Assembly (NCBI GenBank): GCA_026647215.1
Contig: JAPKHC010000018.1
Location: 62,001 to 126,000, forward strand
Direction of reading: 5' to 3'
Origin: F1-120-MAGs118 sp013360535
GTDB lineage: Bacteria; Planctomycetota; UBA1135; GCA-002686595
DNA length: 64,000 nt
The translations under genes were made by a program, and so were the position numbers. The notes below the pieces were generated by a model. The model worked only from the letters and a program-made list of their open reading frames with translations. It did no database searches and had not been told where the DNA came from. Below, one piece after another: positions 1 to 8,770 of this stretch. Every line of letters starts with the position of its first letter. The stretch's first letter is position 1.

Positions 1-529
1 TGAAGGCGTGGTGCATCGGCAGGTCGCCGAGGATGTTGCGCACGACCTCGAAGTCGCTCGTGTCGATCACGACGGGCTTGGCCGAGCTGTACACCGCGAC
101 GACGCTCACGCGGAACACCGCGAACGGCACGCGGTCGAAGAACGACTCCATCACGTCGCGAGCGCGCTGCATGCGGCTCTGCTTCTGGTCCTTGCCCGCG
201 TCGACGAGGCGCATGCTCGGGCTGACGTCGAGCACGAGCAGCACGTGGCGCGGGTCGGCGTCGCGCGCGGCCGCTCCGCCTTCGCCCGAGTGCGTGCGCG
301 GCGGGATCAGGGCCAGCGTCGCGAGGCCCCAGGCGAGTGCCGCGAACGACAGCGCGCGCAACCACGGCGCGGAGAGCGCCCACAGCGCCGGACGGCGGCG
401 CGGGCCGAAGGCGAGGCGCGCCACGCGCGCGACCTTGCGCGAGTGCAGCCACTCCGCCAGCGCCGCCAGCGCCAGCACGATCGCTGCGAGCCATTCCGCC
501 GCGAATTCCGGCAGGTTCTGCAGGCTCAC
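1..529 (-). CDS. VWA-domain membrane protein, BatA/BatB type (3' end outside the window)
   Basis: About 176 N-terminal residues are visible; the gene runs off the left edge. Two hydrophobic segments (about residues 13-26 and 55-75) precede a von Willebrand A domain whose metal-site (MIDAS) start is seen as D101-V-S-P-S105. The GTG start overlaps the preceding stop by 4 bases (GTGA), so translation is probably coupled. Position after MoxR, DUF58 and a first VWA gene is that of batA/batB in Bat operons. In this family the VWA domain faces the periplasm and is thought to act with the MoxR ATPase; the function here is inferred from family and context only. Confidence 0.85.
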   Translation of the reverse strand, partial: MSLQNLPEFAAEWLAAIVLALAALAEWLHSRKVARVARLAFGPRRRPALWALSAPWLRALSFAALAWGLATLALIPPRTHSGEGGAAARDADPRHVLLVLDVSPSMRLVDAGKDQKQSRMQRARDVMESFFDRVPFAVFRVSVVAVYSSAKPVVIDTSDFEVVRNILGDLPMHHAF

Positions 530-1452
530 CACGGCGTGTACCTCAGCCCGAAGGCCGCCGCGAGCGCGAGCAGCAGCGCGACCAGCGCGGCGACGCACCA
601 CGTCAGGTAGTCGTCCGACGCCTCGGCCTGGCTCTTCTCGATGCGCGCCTTCGCCATCGCGTCGATGCTCGCGAAGATGCGGTCGAGGCCGTCCGCCTCG
701 TCGGGCTTGAAGGCCTCGCCGCCGGTGAGCGCCGCGATGCGCACGACCTCGTCGGGAATCTGGCCGTCGGCGATGTGCACGGAGTACATCGTGATGCCTT
801 CCGCCGCGAGCTCGCGCGCGATCTCCTCGTCCTGCCCGCCCGACAGGTCCGAGCTGTAGCCGTCGCTGACCAGCACGATCATGCGGTCGCCCTCGGAGCG
901 CTGGACCAGCTCCTTGCGGCACGCGCGCAGCGCCTTGCCGATCTCGGTGCCACCGAACCAGTTCGGCAGGTTGCGCGGGTGCATGAACGGCGGCGCGCAG
1001 CGGAAGGCCGAGATGTCGTTGGTGAGCGGCACCCAGTGCAGCACGCTGTTGCCGAAGAACGTCAGCCCGAAGGCGTCGCCCTGACGGCGCTCGAGGAACG
1101 TGTTGATCGCCTCCATCGCGGCTTCGTAGCGGTCGCCCGAGCCGAACTTGGCCGTCATGCTGCCCGAGACGTCGACGCAGAACTGGATGTTGGTCAGCGA
1201 GCGCTTCGAGCGCGGCTCGGCCCAGCTCTGCGGTCCCGCCAGCACGAACAGCGCCAGCGCGAGCACGAGCGCCGGCAGGCACTCGGCGAGCCGCAGCAGG
1301 TGCCGCACGCCGGAATTGCGCGCGCCGGGGGCGTGGTCGACCGGCAGCACGAGCGCGCGCCCGCGCCGCCGCCAGCTCCACAGCACCAGCGCGGCCGGGA
1401 TGACCATCAGGAACAGCACCCACGGGTGCCGGAAAGTGGCGAGGACGTCCAC
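526..1452 (-). CDS. VWA-domain membrane protein, BatA-like
   Basis: 308 residues. Membrane segments lie near residues 11-26, 54-73 and at the C-terminus (about 283-303), framing a VWA domain. The MIDAS is complete in outline: D94-V-S-G-S98, a later Thr in TEIGKAL and an Asp in LVSDGYSSD. The start is GTG, because its G is the last base of the upstream TAG stop (TAGTG) and no ATG lies at the N-terminal hydrophobic segment. It belongs to the Bat-type operon 1-4245. Family members are periplasmic-facing, metal-dependent protein-binding modules linked to envelope stress or aerotolerance; the specific partner cannot be read from sequence. Confidence 0.9.
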   Translation of the reverse strand: MDVLATFRHPWVLFLMVIPAALVLWSWRRRGRALVLPVDHAPGARNSGVRHLLRLAECLPALVLALALFVLAGPQSWAEPRSKRSLTNIQFCVDVSGSMTAKFGSGDRYEAAMEAINTFLERRQGDAFGLTFFGNSVLHWVPLTNDISAFRCAPPFMHPRNLPNWFGGTEIGKALRACRKELVQRSEGDRMIVLVSDGYSSDLSGGQDEEIARELAAEGITMYSVHIADGQIPDEVVRIAALTGGEAFKPDEADGLDRIFASIDAMAKARIEKSQAEASDDYLTWCVAALVALLLALAAAFGLRYTPW

Positions 1453-2330
1453 TAGGAGCCTTGCGCGTCGAGCGCGTCCTCGGAAATCGAGCGGTAGGGG
1501 GCGAGCAGCGCCGGAATCTCGTCGCCGCCGCGCGGATCCGGCCGGTGGAGCCACTCCTCGAGCTTCCTGAGCAGCGGCCCCGCGTCGGGATGCGCGCGCA
1601 GCTTGCTGAGCACCTCGCCCGGCCGCGTCTCCTCGAGCTTCAGGCGCCGCCGCCACAGCGCGACCAGCGACAGCTCGAGCCGCCCACGTTCCTCGCGCGA
1701 CAGCTCGCCGCGCATCGCGCGCTCGACCAGCGGCTGCAGGCGCTCCGCCAGCGTGCGCGGCCGCGCGACCGCCGCGGCCCGCGCGCGCCGCTTGCGTCCG
1801 GAGAGCACGATCCACAGGAGCCCGACGACCCACACGACGCCTCCGGCGATCAAGAGCGCCTCGTAACCGCCGACCTTCGGCAGCGGCGCGCTCTCGGGCT
1901 CGCTCGGCTTGCGCAGGCCCGGCTCGCTGATCGCCGAGTCGATCTTGACGAGCAACGGCGGCAGGTTCGCGGTCGAGGAGCCGTCCTTGCGCGCGAGCAG
2001 CGTGCGCAGGTCGTGTTCTCCCGGCTCGAGCCCCCAGTATTCGAAGTCGTAGCGGAAGTGGTCGCCGTGCGGCCGCACGTTGACGATGCGCAGCGCGAGC
2101 GGCGCGCGCTTGTCCTTGACGAGCGCCTCGAGTTCGGTGCCCTCGAGCACGACGTCGCTCCAGCGCGCGGGCATGCCGACCGACGGTACGCCGCCCGAAG
2201 GCGAGCGCGGCTCCTGCACCTCACCCGTCGGCCCGCGCCACACCGGCGAACCGCCGTGGGCACTCGCCAGCGGCGAGAGAAGGCCCAAGATCCCGAGAGA
2301 AACGGCCAAGATCGCGGCCCGCAGCCTCAT
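1452..2330 (-). CDS. Signal-peptide, single-membrane-span protein of a Bat-type operon
   Basis: 292 residues, not recognised by name. It has a signal peptide (residues 1-24, ending LASA), a periplasmic region of about 130 residues, one membrane span (157-176) and a basic then helical cytoplasmic tail. This topology and its place between DUF58 and the VWA genes match the DUF4381- or BatD-like accessory proteins of such operons, but I see no signature that settles it. The start overlaps the DUF58 stop (ATGA) and its stop overlaps the next start (TAGTG), so it is co-translated with both. Function is unknown beyond context. Confidence 0.8.
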   Translation of the reverse strand: MRLRAAILAVSLGILGLLSPLASAHGGSPVWRGPTGEVQEPRSPSGGVPSVGMPARWSDVVLEGTELEALVKDKRAPLALRIVNVRPHGDHFRYDFEYWGLEPGEHDLRTLLARKDGSSTANLPPLLVKIDSAISEPGLRKPSEPESAPLPKVGGYEALLIAGGVVWVVGLLWIVLSGRKRRARAAAVARPRTLAERLQPLVERAMRGELSREERGRLELSLVALWRRRLKLEETRPGEVLSKLRAHPDAGPLLRKLEEWLHRPDPRGGDEIPALLAPYRSISEDALDAQGS

Positions 2331-3220
2331 CGCGTCCCTCGTGCGGCGCCGCCGCGGCTCTTGAACATCTCGCGCAGTCGTCCCGCGCACGGCTCGCCGG
2401 CCTGCAGCGTCAGGCAGTCGACGCCCGAGCGCACGAGCGCCGCCGCCGTCGCCGCCGGATCGCTCCACGGCCGCCGTCCGCGCGTCACGAACTCGCGCCC
2501 CGTCTCTGCCTCGCGCGCGCGCAGGAAGCCCGCGCCCGTGACTCCCGCTTCCGCCGGATCGACGAGCTGCAGCGCGACGCAGTCGTGCTTGTGGCCCGCG
2601 TGCTGGATGGCCTTGAGCGCGTCGGGATCGTGCAGGTCCGAGAGCACGATCAGCAGCGTGCGCTCGCGCAGCGTCGGGATCAGCTCGCGCAGCCGCGCCC
2701 CGAGCGTCGTGCGCTCGTCGAAGCGGTGCGAACGCAGCTGCAGCAGCCACTGCATCACGCGCGCGCGCGACAGGCTGGGCTGGACGCGCATCGTGCGCTC
2801 GCCCGCGCCGATCACGCCGACCGGGCTGACGCGGTCGAGGCAGGCGAGCGCGAGGCCGCCGGCGATGTACAGCGCGAGCTCGTACTTGCTCGCCTTGCCC
2901 GACGCGAGCGTCATCGACGCCGACGTGTCGATCACGAGGTAGCAGGGCGTGCTCTTCGGCGCCTCGTACTCCTTGACGTACGGCTTGCGCGTGCGCGCCG
3001 TGACGCGCCAGTCGATCGAGCGGATCGGGTCGCCCCACTGGTAAGGCCGCGACTGCACGTACTCGGTGCCACTGCCGAGGTACGGCGACTTGTCGATGCC
3101 GTAGCTCAGGCTGTCGGCGAGCTTGCGGATCGCGATCGCGAACTGGCGCGCATCGAGCGTCGCCAGCTCCTCGACGTACCCTTCCTGCGCCTTCAGCGCC
3201 GGATCGACCTTCGTGGCCAT
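2327..3220 (-). CDS. DUF58 domain protein
   Basis: 297 residues. The DUF58 hallmark YQWGDPIRSIDW is at residues 60-71 and a degenerate VWA-like MIDAS motif (D98-T-S-A-S102) follows. No membrane segment is evident, so this is probably the cytosolic short form. The ATG lies 6 bases downstream of the MoxR stop, and the end overlaps the next gene by 4 bases. DUF58 proteins almost always accompany MoxR AAA+ ATPases and are thought to link the chaperone-like ATPase to its VWA clients; the biochemical role is not established for the family. Confidence 0.92.
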   Translation of the reverse strand: MATKVDPALKAQEGYVEELATLDARQFAIAIRKLADSLSYGIDKSPYLGSGTEYVQSRPYQWGDPIRSIDWRVTARTRKPYVKEYEAPKSTPCYLVIDTSASMTLASGKASKYELALYIAGGLALACLDRVSPVGVIGAGERTMRVQPSLSRARVMQWLLQLRSHRFDERTTLGARLRELIPTLRERTLLIVLSDLHDPDALKAIQHAGHKHDCVALQLVDPAEAGVTGAGFLRAREAETGREFVTRGRRPWSDPAATAAALVRSGVDCLTLQAGEPCAGRLREMFKSRGGAARGTR

Positions 3221-3225
3221 CGAAT

Positions 3226-4245
3226 TCAGGCCGAAATCTCGCCGCCCATCGCGCGCAGGATCTCGTCGAGCACCTGCCGGCCGGTCTTGCCCTCGGCGAC
3301 GGCGCCGTACTTGAGGCGCATGCGGTGCAGCAGCGCGTCCTCGGCGAGCGAGTACAGGTCCTCGGGGATCACGTACGAGCGCCCGTGCATCAGCGCACGC
3401 GCGCGCGAGGCCTTGATCAGCGAGATGCCGGCGCGCGGGCTGCAACCGAGCTCGACATCGGGGTGCGAGCGCGTGCGGTGCACGACCTCGACCACGTGGT
3501 CGACGAACGTGTCGCTGACGTGGATCGAGTTGACCGACTCCATCGCTGCCACGACCTGATCGACGGAACCGACGGGCTGCTTCTCGAGCACGTCGAACTC
3601 CGTCTGCACGATCGCGCCCTTGTCCTGCTTCTGGATGCCGAGCGACGCGTTGCGCCGCAGCACCTCGCGCTCCTCGTCCGGCGTCGGATAGTCGAGGCGG
3701 TGCACGAGCATGAAGCGGTCGAGCTGCGCCTCGGGCAGCTCGAACGTGCCGGCCTGTTCGACGGGGTTCTGCGTCGCGATCACGAGGAACGGCGCGGGCA
3801 GGCGGAAGGTCTCGGGTCCGATCGTGACCTTGCGCTCCTGCATCGCCTCGAGCAGCGCGCCCTGCACCTTCGGCGCCGCGCGGTTGATCTCGTCGGCGAG
3901 CAGCAGGTTGGTGAAGATCGGCCCCTTGCGCACGCGGAACTCGTTCGTGCGCTGGTCGAGCACCTCGCTGCCGAGGATGTCGGACGGCAACAGGTCGATC
4001 GTGAACTGCACGCGCGAGAAGCCGAGGTCGATCGACTTGGAGAGCGCGGACACGAGCAGCGTCTTGGCGAGGCCCGGCACGCCCTGCAGCAGCAGGTGGC
4101 CACCGGAGAAGAGCGCGATCAGGAGGCGCTCGACCACGATGTCCTGCCCGACGACCACCGTGCCGACGCGCGCGCGCACCTTGCGGATGTAGTCCTCGGT
4201 CTGGGCGAGATCGACTTGGGACACGCGCGGCGACGTCGTCGTCAT
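3226..4245 (-). CDS. MoxR-family AAA+ ATPase
   Basis: 339 residues, the usual MoxR length. Walker A is G55-V-P-G-L-A-K-T62, Walker B LLLADE at 114-119, sensor 1 ATQNP at 157-161, and the arginine-finger region EAQLDRF at 172-178. MoxR ATPases act as chaperone-like factors that remodel or insert cofactors into VWA partners, and the downstream DUF58 and VWA genes are the expected partners. It is the first gene of the minus-strand operon and is divergent from the bicarbonate transporter gene at 4518. Confidence 0.95.
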   Translation of the reverse strand: MTTTSPRVSQVDLAQTEDYIRKVRARVGTVVVGQDIVVERLLIALFSGGHLLLQGVPGLAKTLLVSALSKSIDLGFSRVQFTIDLLPSDILGSEVLDQRTNEFRVRKGPIFTNLLLADEINRAAPKVQGALLEAMQERKVTIGPETFRLPAPFLVIATQNPVEQAGTFELPEAQLDRFMLVHRLDYPTPDEEREVLRRNASLGIQKQDKGAIVQTEFDVLEKQPVGSVDQVVAAMESVNSIHVSDTFVDHVVEVVHRTRSHPDVELGCSPRAGISLIKASRARALMHGRSYVIPEDLYSLAEDALLHRMRLKYGAVAEGKTGRQVLDEILRAMGGEISA

Positions 4246-4517
4246 GTGGGAGCGGTCTGCGGTGGGTAGGCGGGGCGTCCGGGGCGGGACGACCGGCGGA
4301 ATCGGGGCCGGGGCGACTGCGGGACGGCCCGGCGGGCGGGATCTTCCCAGAAAGCCGCGCAGCCGCCAGCGGTCGACTCGGACTTTTATCGCGCCCCCGC
4401 GGCGGCGTAACGGGATCCGTGCGGAGGTCGTGGCGAAGTCCCAATCCGGAGACGGGCTGGAACGGGCTGGAGCCGCTCGCCATCGTCTTGCGCCCCCCCG
4501 GACTGGATCAGGAGCGC
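4246..4517. other. Divergent intergenic region, moxR-like / sbtA-like
   Basis: This 272-bp region separates two divergent genes and must hold both promoters. It is extremely GC-rich; the only AT-rich patch is CTTTTATCG near 4382-4390, which reads as a weak -10-like element in either direction. No clear -35, operator or hairpin was identified. A good Shine-Dalgarno, AGGAG at 4510-4514, serves the plus-strand gene. Confidence 0.5.
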
Positions 4518-5480
4518 ATGGACCTTCACCAGCTTGCCGGAACGCTGACCAACCCGACCCTGCTGTTCTTCGTGCTCGGGCTCGTCGCGCGCCTCGTGCG
4601 CAGCGACCTCGAGATCCCGCAGGGCAGCGTCAAGTTCATCTCGCTCTACCTGCTGTTCAGCATCGGCTTCAACGGCGGCCAGGAGCTCGCGCACTCCGGC
4701 CTCGACGCCACGATCCTGAAGTGCCTCTCGCTCGGGATGGCGCTCGCCGCCGCGGTGCCGCTCTATACGTTCTTCCTGCTGCGCAAGCGCCTCGGCGTGC
4801 AGAACGCCGCCGCCGTCGCCGCCGCCTACGGCTCGGTGAGCGCCGTCACTTTCGTCGCCGCCACGGGCTTCCTCGAGGCGCGCCAGCTCACGTTTGGCGG
4901 CCACATGGTCGCGACCATGGCGCTGATGGAGAGCCCCGCGATCATCGTCGGCGTCATGCTGCTCCTGCGGCACGACCGCGAAGGTGGCGAGCACGGCTCG
5001 CTGCGCCACGTGCTGCACCACTCGCTGACCAACGGCAGCGTGCTCGTGCTGATGGGGAGCCTCCTGATCGGCGCCGTGGCCGACGCCAAGCAGGCCGAGG
5101 GCATCCGCCCCTTCACGACCGACATCTTCAAGGGCTTCCTCGCGGTGTTCCTGCTCGAGATGGGCATGGTCACGGCCTCGCGCCTGTCCGCGCTGCGCAG
5201 CTACGGCGCCTGGCCGTTCATCGCCGCGCTCGTGCTGCCGCTCGTCAACGGCTGCGCCGCGGCCTGGCTGAGCGCCTGGGCCACGCCCGCCGTCGGCGAC
5301 CGCTTCATGTTCGCCGTGCTCGCCGCCAGCGCGAGCTACATCGCCGTGCCCGCCGCCATGCGCCTCGCCGCACCCAAGGCCGACCCGGGGCTCTACATCC
5401 CGATGGCTCTCGGCCTGACCTTCCCGTTCAACATCACGCTCGGAATGCCGCTCTACCTCGCGGTCGTGAACGCAACCTGA
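4518..5480 (+). CDS. SbtA-like sodium-dependent bicarbonate transporter (DUF897)
   Basis: 320 residues, polytopic with about 8-10 hydrophobic segments. The family pattern is clear: an N-terminal LTNPTLLFFVLG segment, LFSIGFNGGQEL, then TFVAATGFLE and MALMESPAIIVG in the second half. SbtA proteins import bicarbonate with sodium across the inner membrane. ATG 4518 was chosen over the longer reading frame because AGGAG lies 4 bases before the 3-base spacer and the conserved N-terminus starts here. No PII-like sbtB gene follows, unlike cyanobacterial loci. Substrate is inferred from family; other anion roles are possible in non-cyanobacteria. Confidence 0.85.
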   Translation: MDLHQLAGTLTNPTLLFFVLGLVARLVRSDLEIPQGSVKFISLYLLFSIGFNGGQELAHSGLDATILKCLSLGMALAAAVPLYTFFLLRKRLGVQNAAAVAAAYGSVSAVTFVAATGFLEARQLTFGGHMVATMALMESPAIIVGVMLLLRHDREGGEHGSLRHVLHHSLTNGSVLVLMGSLLIGAVADAKQAEGIRPFTTDIFKGFLAVFLLEMGMVTASRLSALRSYGAWPFIAALVLPLVNGCAAAWLSAWATPAVGDRFMFAVLAASASYIAVPAAMRLAAPKADPGLYIPMALGLTFPFNITLGMPLYLAVVNAT

Positions 5481-5570
5481 GGCGCTGGAGAGCGTCGCTG
5501 CGCCGCAAACCCGCGGTGCGTACGTCGAACAGCGCAGCGCCTGCGCAGGGCGCGCGGGCGCGCGAAGGGC

Positions 5571-5576
5571 TAGCGT
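5571..5576 (+). promoter_or_regulatory. Candidate -10 element (TAGCGT) for the nitronate monooxygenase gene
   Basis: TAGCGT ends 9 bases before the TTG start at 5586, where no Shine-Dalgarno is visible. It would start transcription within a few bases of the start codon. No convincing -35 is seen. Confidence 0.4.
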
Positions 5577-5585
5577 GGTGCGCCC

Positions 5586-7043
5586 TTGGCTGCCGATGCC
5601 GCGACCCCCGATCGACTCGCGCGCCTGCCGACCCTGATCCAGGGCGGCATGGGCGTCGCCGTGTCGAACTGGAGGCTCGCGCGAGCGGTGGCGAGCGCGG
5701 GCCAGCTCGGAGTCGTGTCGGGCGTCGCGATCGGCACGGTGCTCGCGCGGCGGCTGCAGGATGGCGATGCAGGCGGCGAGATGCGGGCGGCGCTCGCGCG
5801 CTTTCCCGACGCCGAGGCCGCGCGCACGATCCTCGAACGCTACTTCCGGCCCGCGGGGCGCGAGGGCCGTCCGTACGTTGCCACGCCCGTGCCGTCGGTG
5901 AAGCCCAGTCGCGAGTTCCAGCGTCTCGCCGTCGCCGGAGCGTTCGTCGAGGTCACGCTCGCGCGCGAGGGCCATGCGGGGCCCGTGGGCATCAATTTCC
6001 TCGAGAAATTGCAGCTCTCGAACCTGCCCGCGATGTACGGCGCGTTGCTCGCCGGCGTCGACGCCGTGCTCGTCGGCGCCGGGATTCCGCGCGACGTTCC
6101 CGCGGCGCTCGACCAGCTCGCGTTGCACAAGGAAGCGCGCCTGCGCGTTGCGCTCGAAGTCGACGAGGCCGGTCCGGAGCCGCTCGAGACCGTCTTCGAT
6201 CCCTCCGTCTGTTTCCCCGCGCTCGCTGCGCTCGCGCTCCGTCGTCCGCGCTTCTTCGCGATCGTCTCCGCGCTTCCGCTCGCCGAGTACCTGCTCAAGA
6301 ACGCGACCGGCCGCATCGACGGCTTCGTGATCGAAGGCCCGACCGCCGGCGGCCACAACGCGCCGCCGCGCGGGCCGCTGCGGCTCTCCGAGCGTGGCGA
6401 GCCCGTCTACGGCCCCCGCGACGCCGTCGATTTCAGCGCCTTTTCGCGCCTCGGATTGCCCTTCTGGCTCGCCGGAGGCTGGGGCACGCCCGAGCGCGTC
6501 CGCGAGGCGTGCGCACTCGGCGCCACCGGCGTGCAAGTCGGCACCGCCTTCGCCGTGTGCGAAGAATCCGGCCTCGCGCCGCACCTGCGTCGTGCACTCG
6601 TCGAGCACTGGGGCCGCGACGCCGCGCCCGAGCCCGTCTTCACCGACCCGCTCGCTTCGCCGACGCACTTTCCGTTCAAGGTCGTGCCGCTCGCGGGCAC
6701 GCTCGCCGATCCGGCGCTCTACGCCGCACGCGAGCGCATCTGCGACCTCGGCTTCCTGCGTTCCGTCTGCCGCCGCGCCGACGGCTCGATCGTCTACCGC
6801 TGCCCCGCCGAACCCGCCGCCGACTTCGCCGCCAAGGGCGGCGATCCGCTCGCCACCCGCGGCCGCAAGTGCCTCTGCAATGCGCTCGTCGCCGACATCG
6901 GCCTCGCCCAGCTGCGCCCCGACGGCTCCCCCGAGCTCCCGCTCCTCACCGCCGGCGACGGCCTGCGCGACCTCCCGCACCTGCTCGCCTCCCGCCCCTC
7001 GCTCCACGCTTCCGACCTCGTCCACGCCCTCGTGGGCACGTGA
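5586..7043 (+). CDS. Nitronate monooxygenase / 2-nitropropane dioxygenase-like flavoprotein
   Basis: 485 residues, longer than the usual 320-360. The TIM-barrel FMN signature is present: QGGMGVAVS near residues 19-27, GPVGINFLE, the EGPTAGGH segment carrying the catalytic-type His, and the FMN phosphate-binding GGWGTPERVREA...GATGVQVGTAF. A C-terminal extension of about 100 residues contains a cysteine-bearing RKCLCNA motif. The family oxidises nitronates with FMN and oxygen; the long form may act on another substrate. The start must be the TTG at 5586, since an in-frame stop lies at 5571 and the next ATG falls inside the conserved glycine motif. Confidence 0.82.
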   Translation: MAADAATPDRLARLPTLIQGGMGVAVSNWRLARAVASAGQLGVVSGVAIGTVLARRLQDGDAGGEMRAALARFPDAEAARTILERYFRPAGREGRPYVATPVPSVKPSREFQRLAVAGAFVEVTLAREGHAGPVGINFLEKLQLSNLPAMYGALLAGVDAVLVGAGIPRDVPAALDQLALHKEARLRVALEVDEAGPEPLETVFDPSVCFPALAALALRRPRFFAIVSALPLAEYLLKNATGRIDGFVIEGPTAGGHNAPPRGPLRLSERGEPVYGPRDAVDFSAFSRLGLPFWLAGGWGTPERVREACALGATGVQVGTAFAVCEESGLAPHLRRALVEHWGRDAAPEPVFTDPLASPTHFPFKVVPLAGTLADPALYAARERICDLGFLRSVCRRADGSIVYRCPAEPAADFAAKGGDPLATRGRKCLCNALVADIGLAQLRPDGSPELPLLTAGDGLRDLPHLLASRPSLHASDLVHALVGT

Positions 7044-7077
7044 CGCAGGATTCCTGTTGCCGATCCGTCGGCGCAGG

Positions 7078-7083
7078 TAGTCT
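7078..7083 (+). promoter_or_regulatory. Candidate -10 element (TAGTCT) for the gene at 7114
   Basis: TAGTCT lies 30 bases before the GTG at 7114, so the transcript would carry a short leader that includes the GGGAG Shine-Dalgarno. TTGCCG at 7057 is a possible -35 with a short 15-bp spacer. Confidence 0.35.
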
Positions 7084-7113
7084 CCCGCAATCGCAAGGCG
7101 GGAGCGCGTGCAC

Positions 7114-8757
7114 GTGAATCGAGTCTTCCTCAGTCTGGTGTTCGTCGTCGTCGGCCTCGCGGCGTTGTTTTGGGCCGTTTCGGAGCGGCATGGAGCGGAG
7201 GCGGACGCTGCTCCCAAGACCTCGGAATCGAGCGCGATCGTTCCCGCAGCGGAGGTCGAGGTTTCCGAACCACACACTGCGGAACCCGCATCCACTCCGG
7301 TGGAGCGAAATGAGCCGGAAATGTCACCACCGGCGGTCCGTTTCGAGGCTTCAGGCTCCTTGCGCCTGCTCGGACATCGCAATTGGTCCGCGGACCTGCA
7401 ATTGGAGTGGCAATTGCCCGATGGAACCACAGTGTCGTTCGTCGGGAAGCCCGAGTGGAAGCATGAATTCACGCAGGCGAGCGCGCGGCTCGTCGGCGCG
7501 AGCCTCGATGGGCGCACCCTCTCGCTCGCCGGCGAGTGGAGCGTGAGCGTGAGCGCGCCGCGCGCGGAGATCGAAGTGTTCGACCCGACCGAGATCGTGC
7601 TCGACGTGCGCAGTCGCGCGGAGCCCGAAAAGCGCGTGGACGCGGTGACTCTTCTGCTTGGTCCGGCCTCGCAGGCGCGTTCGATCCTGAGGGATGCCAA
7701 GAGCCAGCCTCTCAGCACCGTGGGCCCCACACAGATGCTCAAGTCGCGCGAAAACCCTGTGGTCGTTCCAGCCGCGGAGGAACCGCAGGCCATCACGCTC
7801 TTGAGTGACGGGTTTGTGTCGACCGAATTCCTCGCTGGGCTCGCACCGGGACTGCATGTCCTCGAGTTGAGCCCGGTCCGGCAGCTGCTCGTGGACCTGC
7901 GCGCCGTTTCCGGTGCCCGCGCGTCCGTCGAGGTCGGCTTTCGGTTTTTCGCAGACCAGAAAGCTCTCCATTGGAAGTCCGTCCAGTTGCCCGGAAGGGT
8001 GGCGTGGACTCCAGGCCAGGCCAACGACGTCGAGGTCGTCGTTCGACTTCAGCCCGAGCTCGGGCTCGGTCCCGAGTTGTTGCGCGAAAATGTCGCGCTC
8101 GACCCGCTGAAGGACACTCAGCGCAGTTTCGAGGTCGATCTGGCCGCCGGGGAGTCCGCGGGCGGAACGTTGCGGGTTGAGGTTGTCGAATCGGAGCTGC
8201 AGGACTTGGAGAAGGCGCTGTTGAAGGTGCAGCGTTGCGACGAGCTGCTCGAGGAGAGCCTGCTGCGCAAGGTGCCTCCGAGCTCGCTCTCGCGTTGGCC
8301 GGACGATGGCGTGGGCGGCGTGGTCTCGCGCGAGTTCCGCGGGCTCGCCGTGGGTCAGTACCAGCTGACCGTCGAGCCGCTCGGGCTCGAACAGAAGGTC
8401 GAGATCCGCGCCGGCGAGACCACGTTCGTGCGCCTCGCCGCCGCCGAGCTCGGCACGCTCCAGATCGCACCCGTGGGCAGCGCGGGTCGACTCACCATGG
8501 ATCAAGTGCCGGGTTCGTTGTGGTGGAGGCTCGACGACGAGCCCGAAAACACTGCGCCTACCATCGACGGCCAGCAGATCGCGAGCGGCCGCGCGCATTC
8601 GGCGGAAATCCTCGACACCCACTGGCAAGTCCGCGCTCCGGTCGGCGCGCGCATCGTCGTGCAATTCATGGGGCCGAAGGTGCTCGGCGCCACACCGCTG
8701 CGTCTGACGGTCCAGCCCGGAACGACGGAAGCGACGCTGAGCTTCGCCGGACTCTGA
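7114..8757 (+). CDS. Membrane-anchored or secreted protein of unknown function
   Basis: 547 residues; not recognised. An N-terminal hydrophobic segment (about residues 4-20) is followed by a Pro/Glu/Ala-rich linker to about residue 75, then a large beta-rich extracytoplasmic region with short repeats resembling carboxypeptidase-regulatory-like or Ig-like modules (for example GLAVGQYQLTVEPLG). Two in-frame GTG codons, 7108 and 7114, could start it; 7114 has the better spacing (9 bases) from GGGAG at 7100-7104. Codon use is less GC-biased than in the neighbours, suggesting relaxed selection or later acquisition. It ends 13 bases before a convergent gene. Confidence 0.7.
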   Translation: MNRVFLSLVFVVVGLAALFWAVSERHGAEADAAPKTSESSAIVPAAEVEVSEPHTAEPASTPVERNEPEMSPPAVRFEASGSLRLLGHRNWSADLQLEWQLPDGTTVSFVGKPEWKHEFTQASARLVGASLDGRTLSLAGEWSVSVSAPRAEIEVFDPTEIVLDVRSRAEPEKRVDAVTLLLGPASQARSILRDAKSQPLSTVGPTQMLKSRENPVVVPAAEEPQAITLLSDGFVSTEFLAGLAPGLHVLELSPVRQLLVDLRAVSGARASVEVGFRFFADQKALHWKSVQLPGRVAWTPGQANDVEVVVRLQPELGLGPELLRENVALDPLKDTQRSFEVDLAAGESAGGTLRVEVVESELQDLEKALLKVQRCDELLEESLLRKVPPSSLSRWPDDGVGGVVSREFRGLAVGQYQLTVEPLGLEQKVEIRAGETTFVRLAAAELGTLQIAPVGSAGRLTMDQVPGSLWWRLDDEPENTAPTIDGQQIASGRAHSAEILDTHWQVRAPVGARIVVQFMGPKVLGATPLRLTVQPGTTEATLSFAGL

Positions 8758-8770
8758 CGCGGCTCGTGCT

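Noticed and set aside
4419..4517. Longer start for the SbtA-like protein, adding 33 residues.
   Set aside because: The added residues are polar and unlike the family N-terminus, and the internal ATG has the AGGAG ribosome site.
5532..5546. Small hairpin GCGCAG-CGC-CTGCGC after the SbtA-like gene.
   Set aside because: A 6-bp stem with a 3-base loop is expected by chance in such GC-rich sequence and no U-tract follows.
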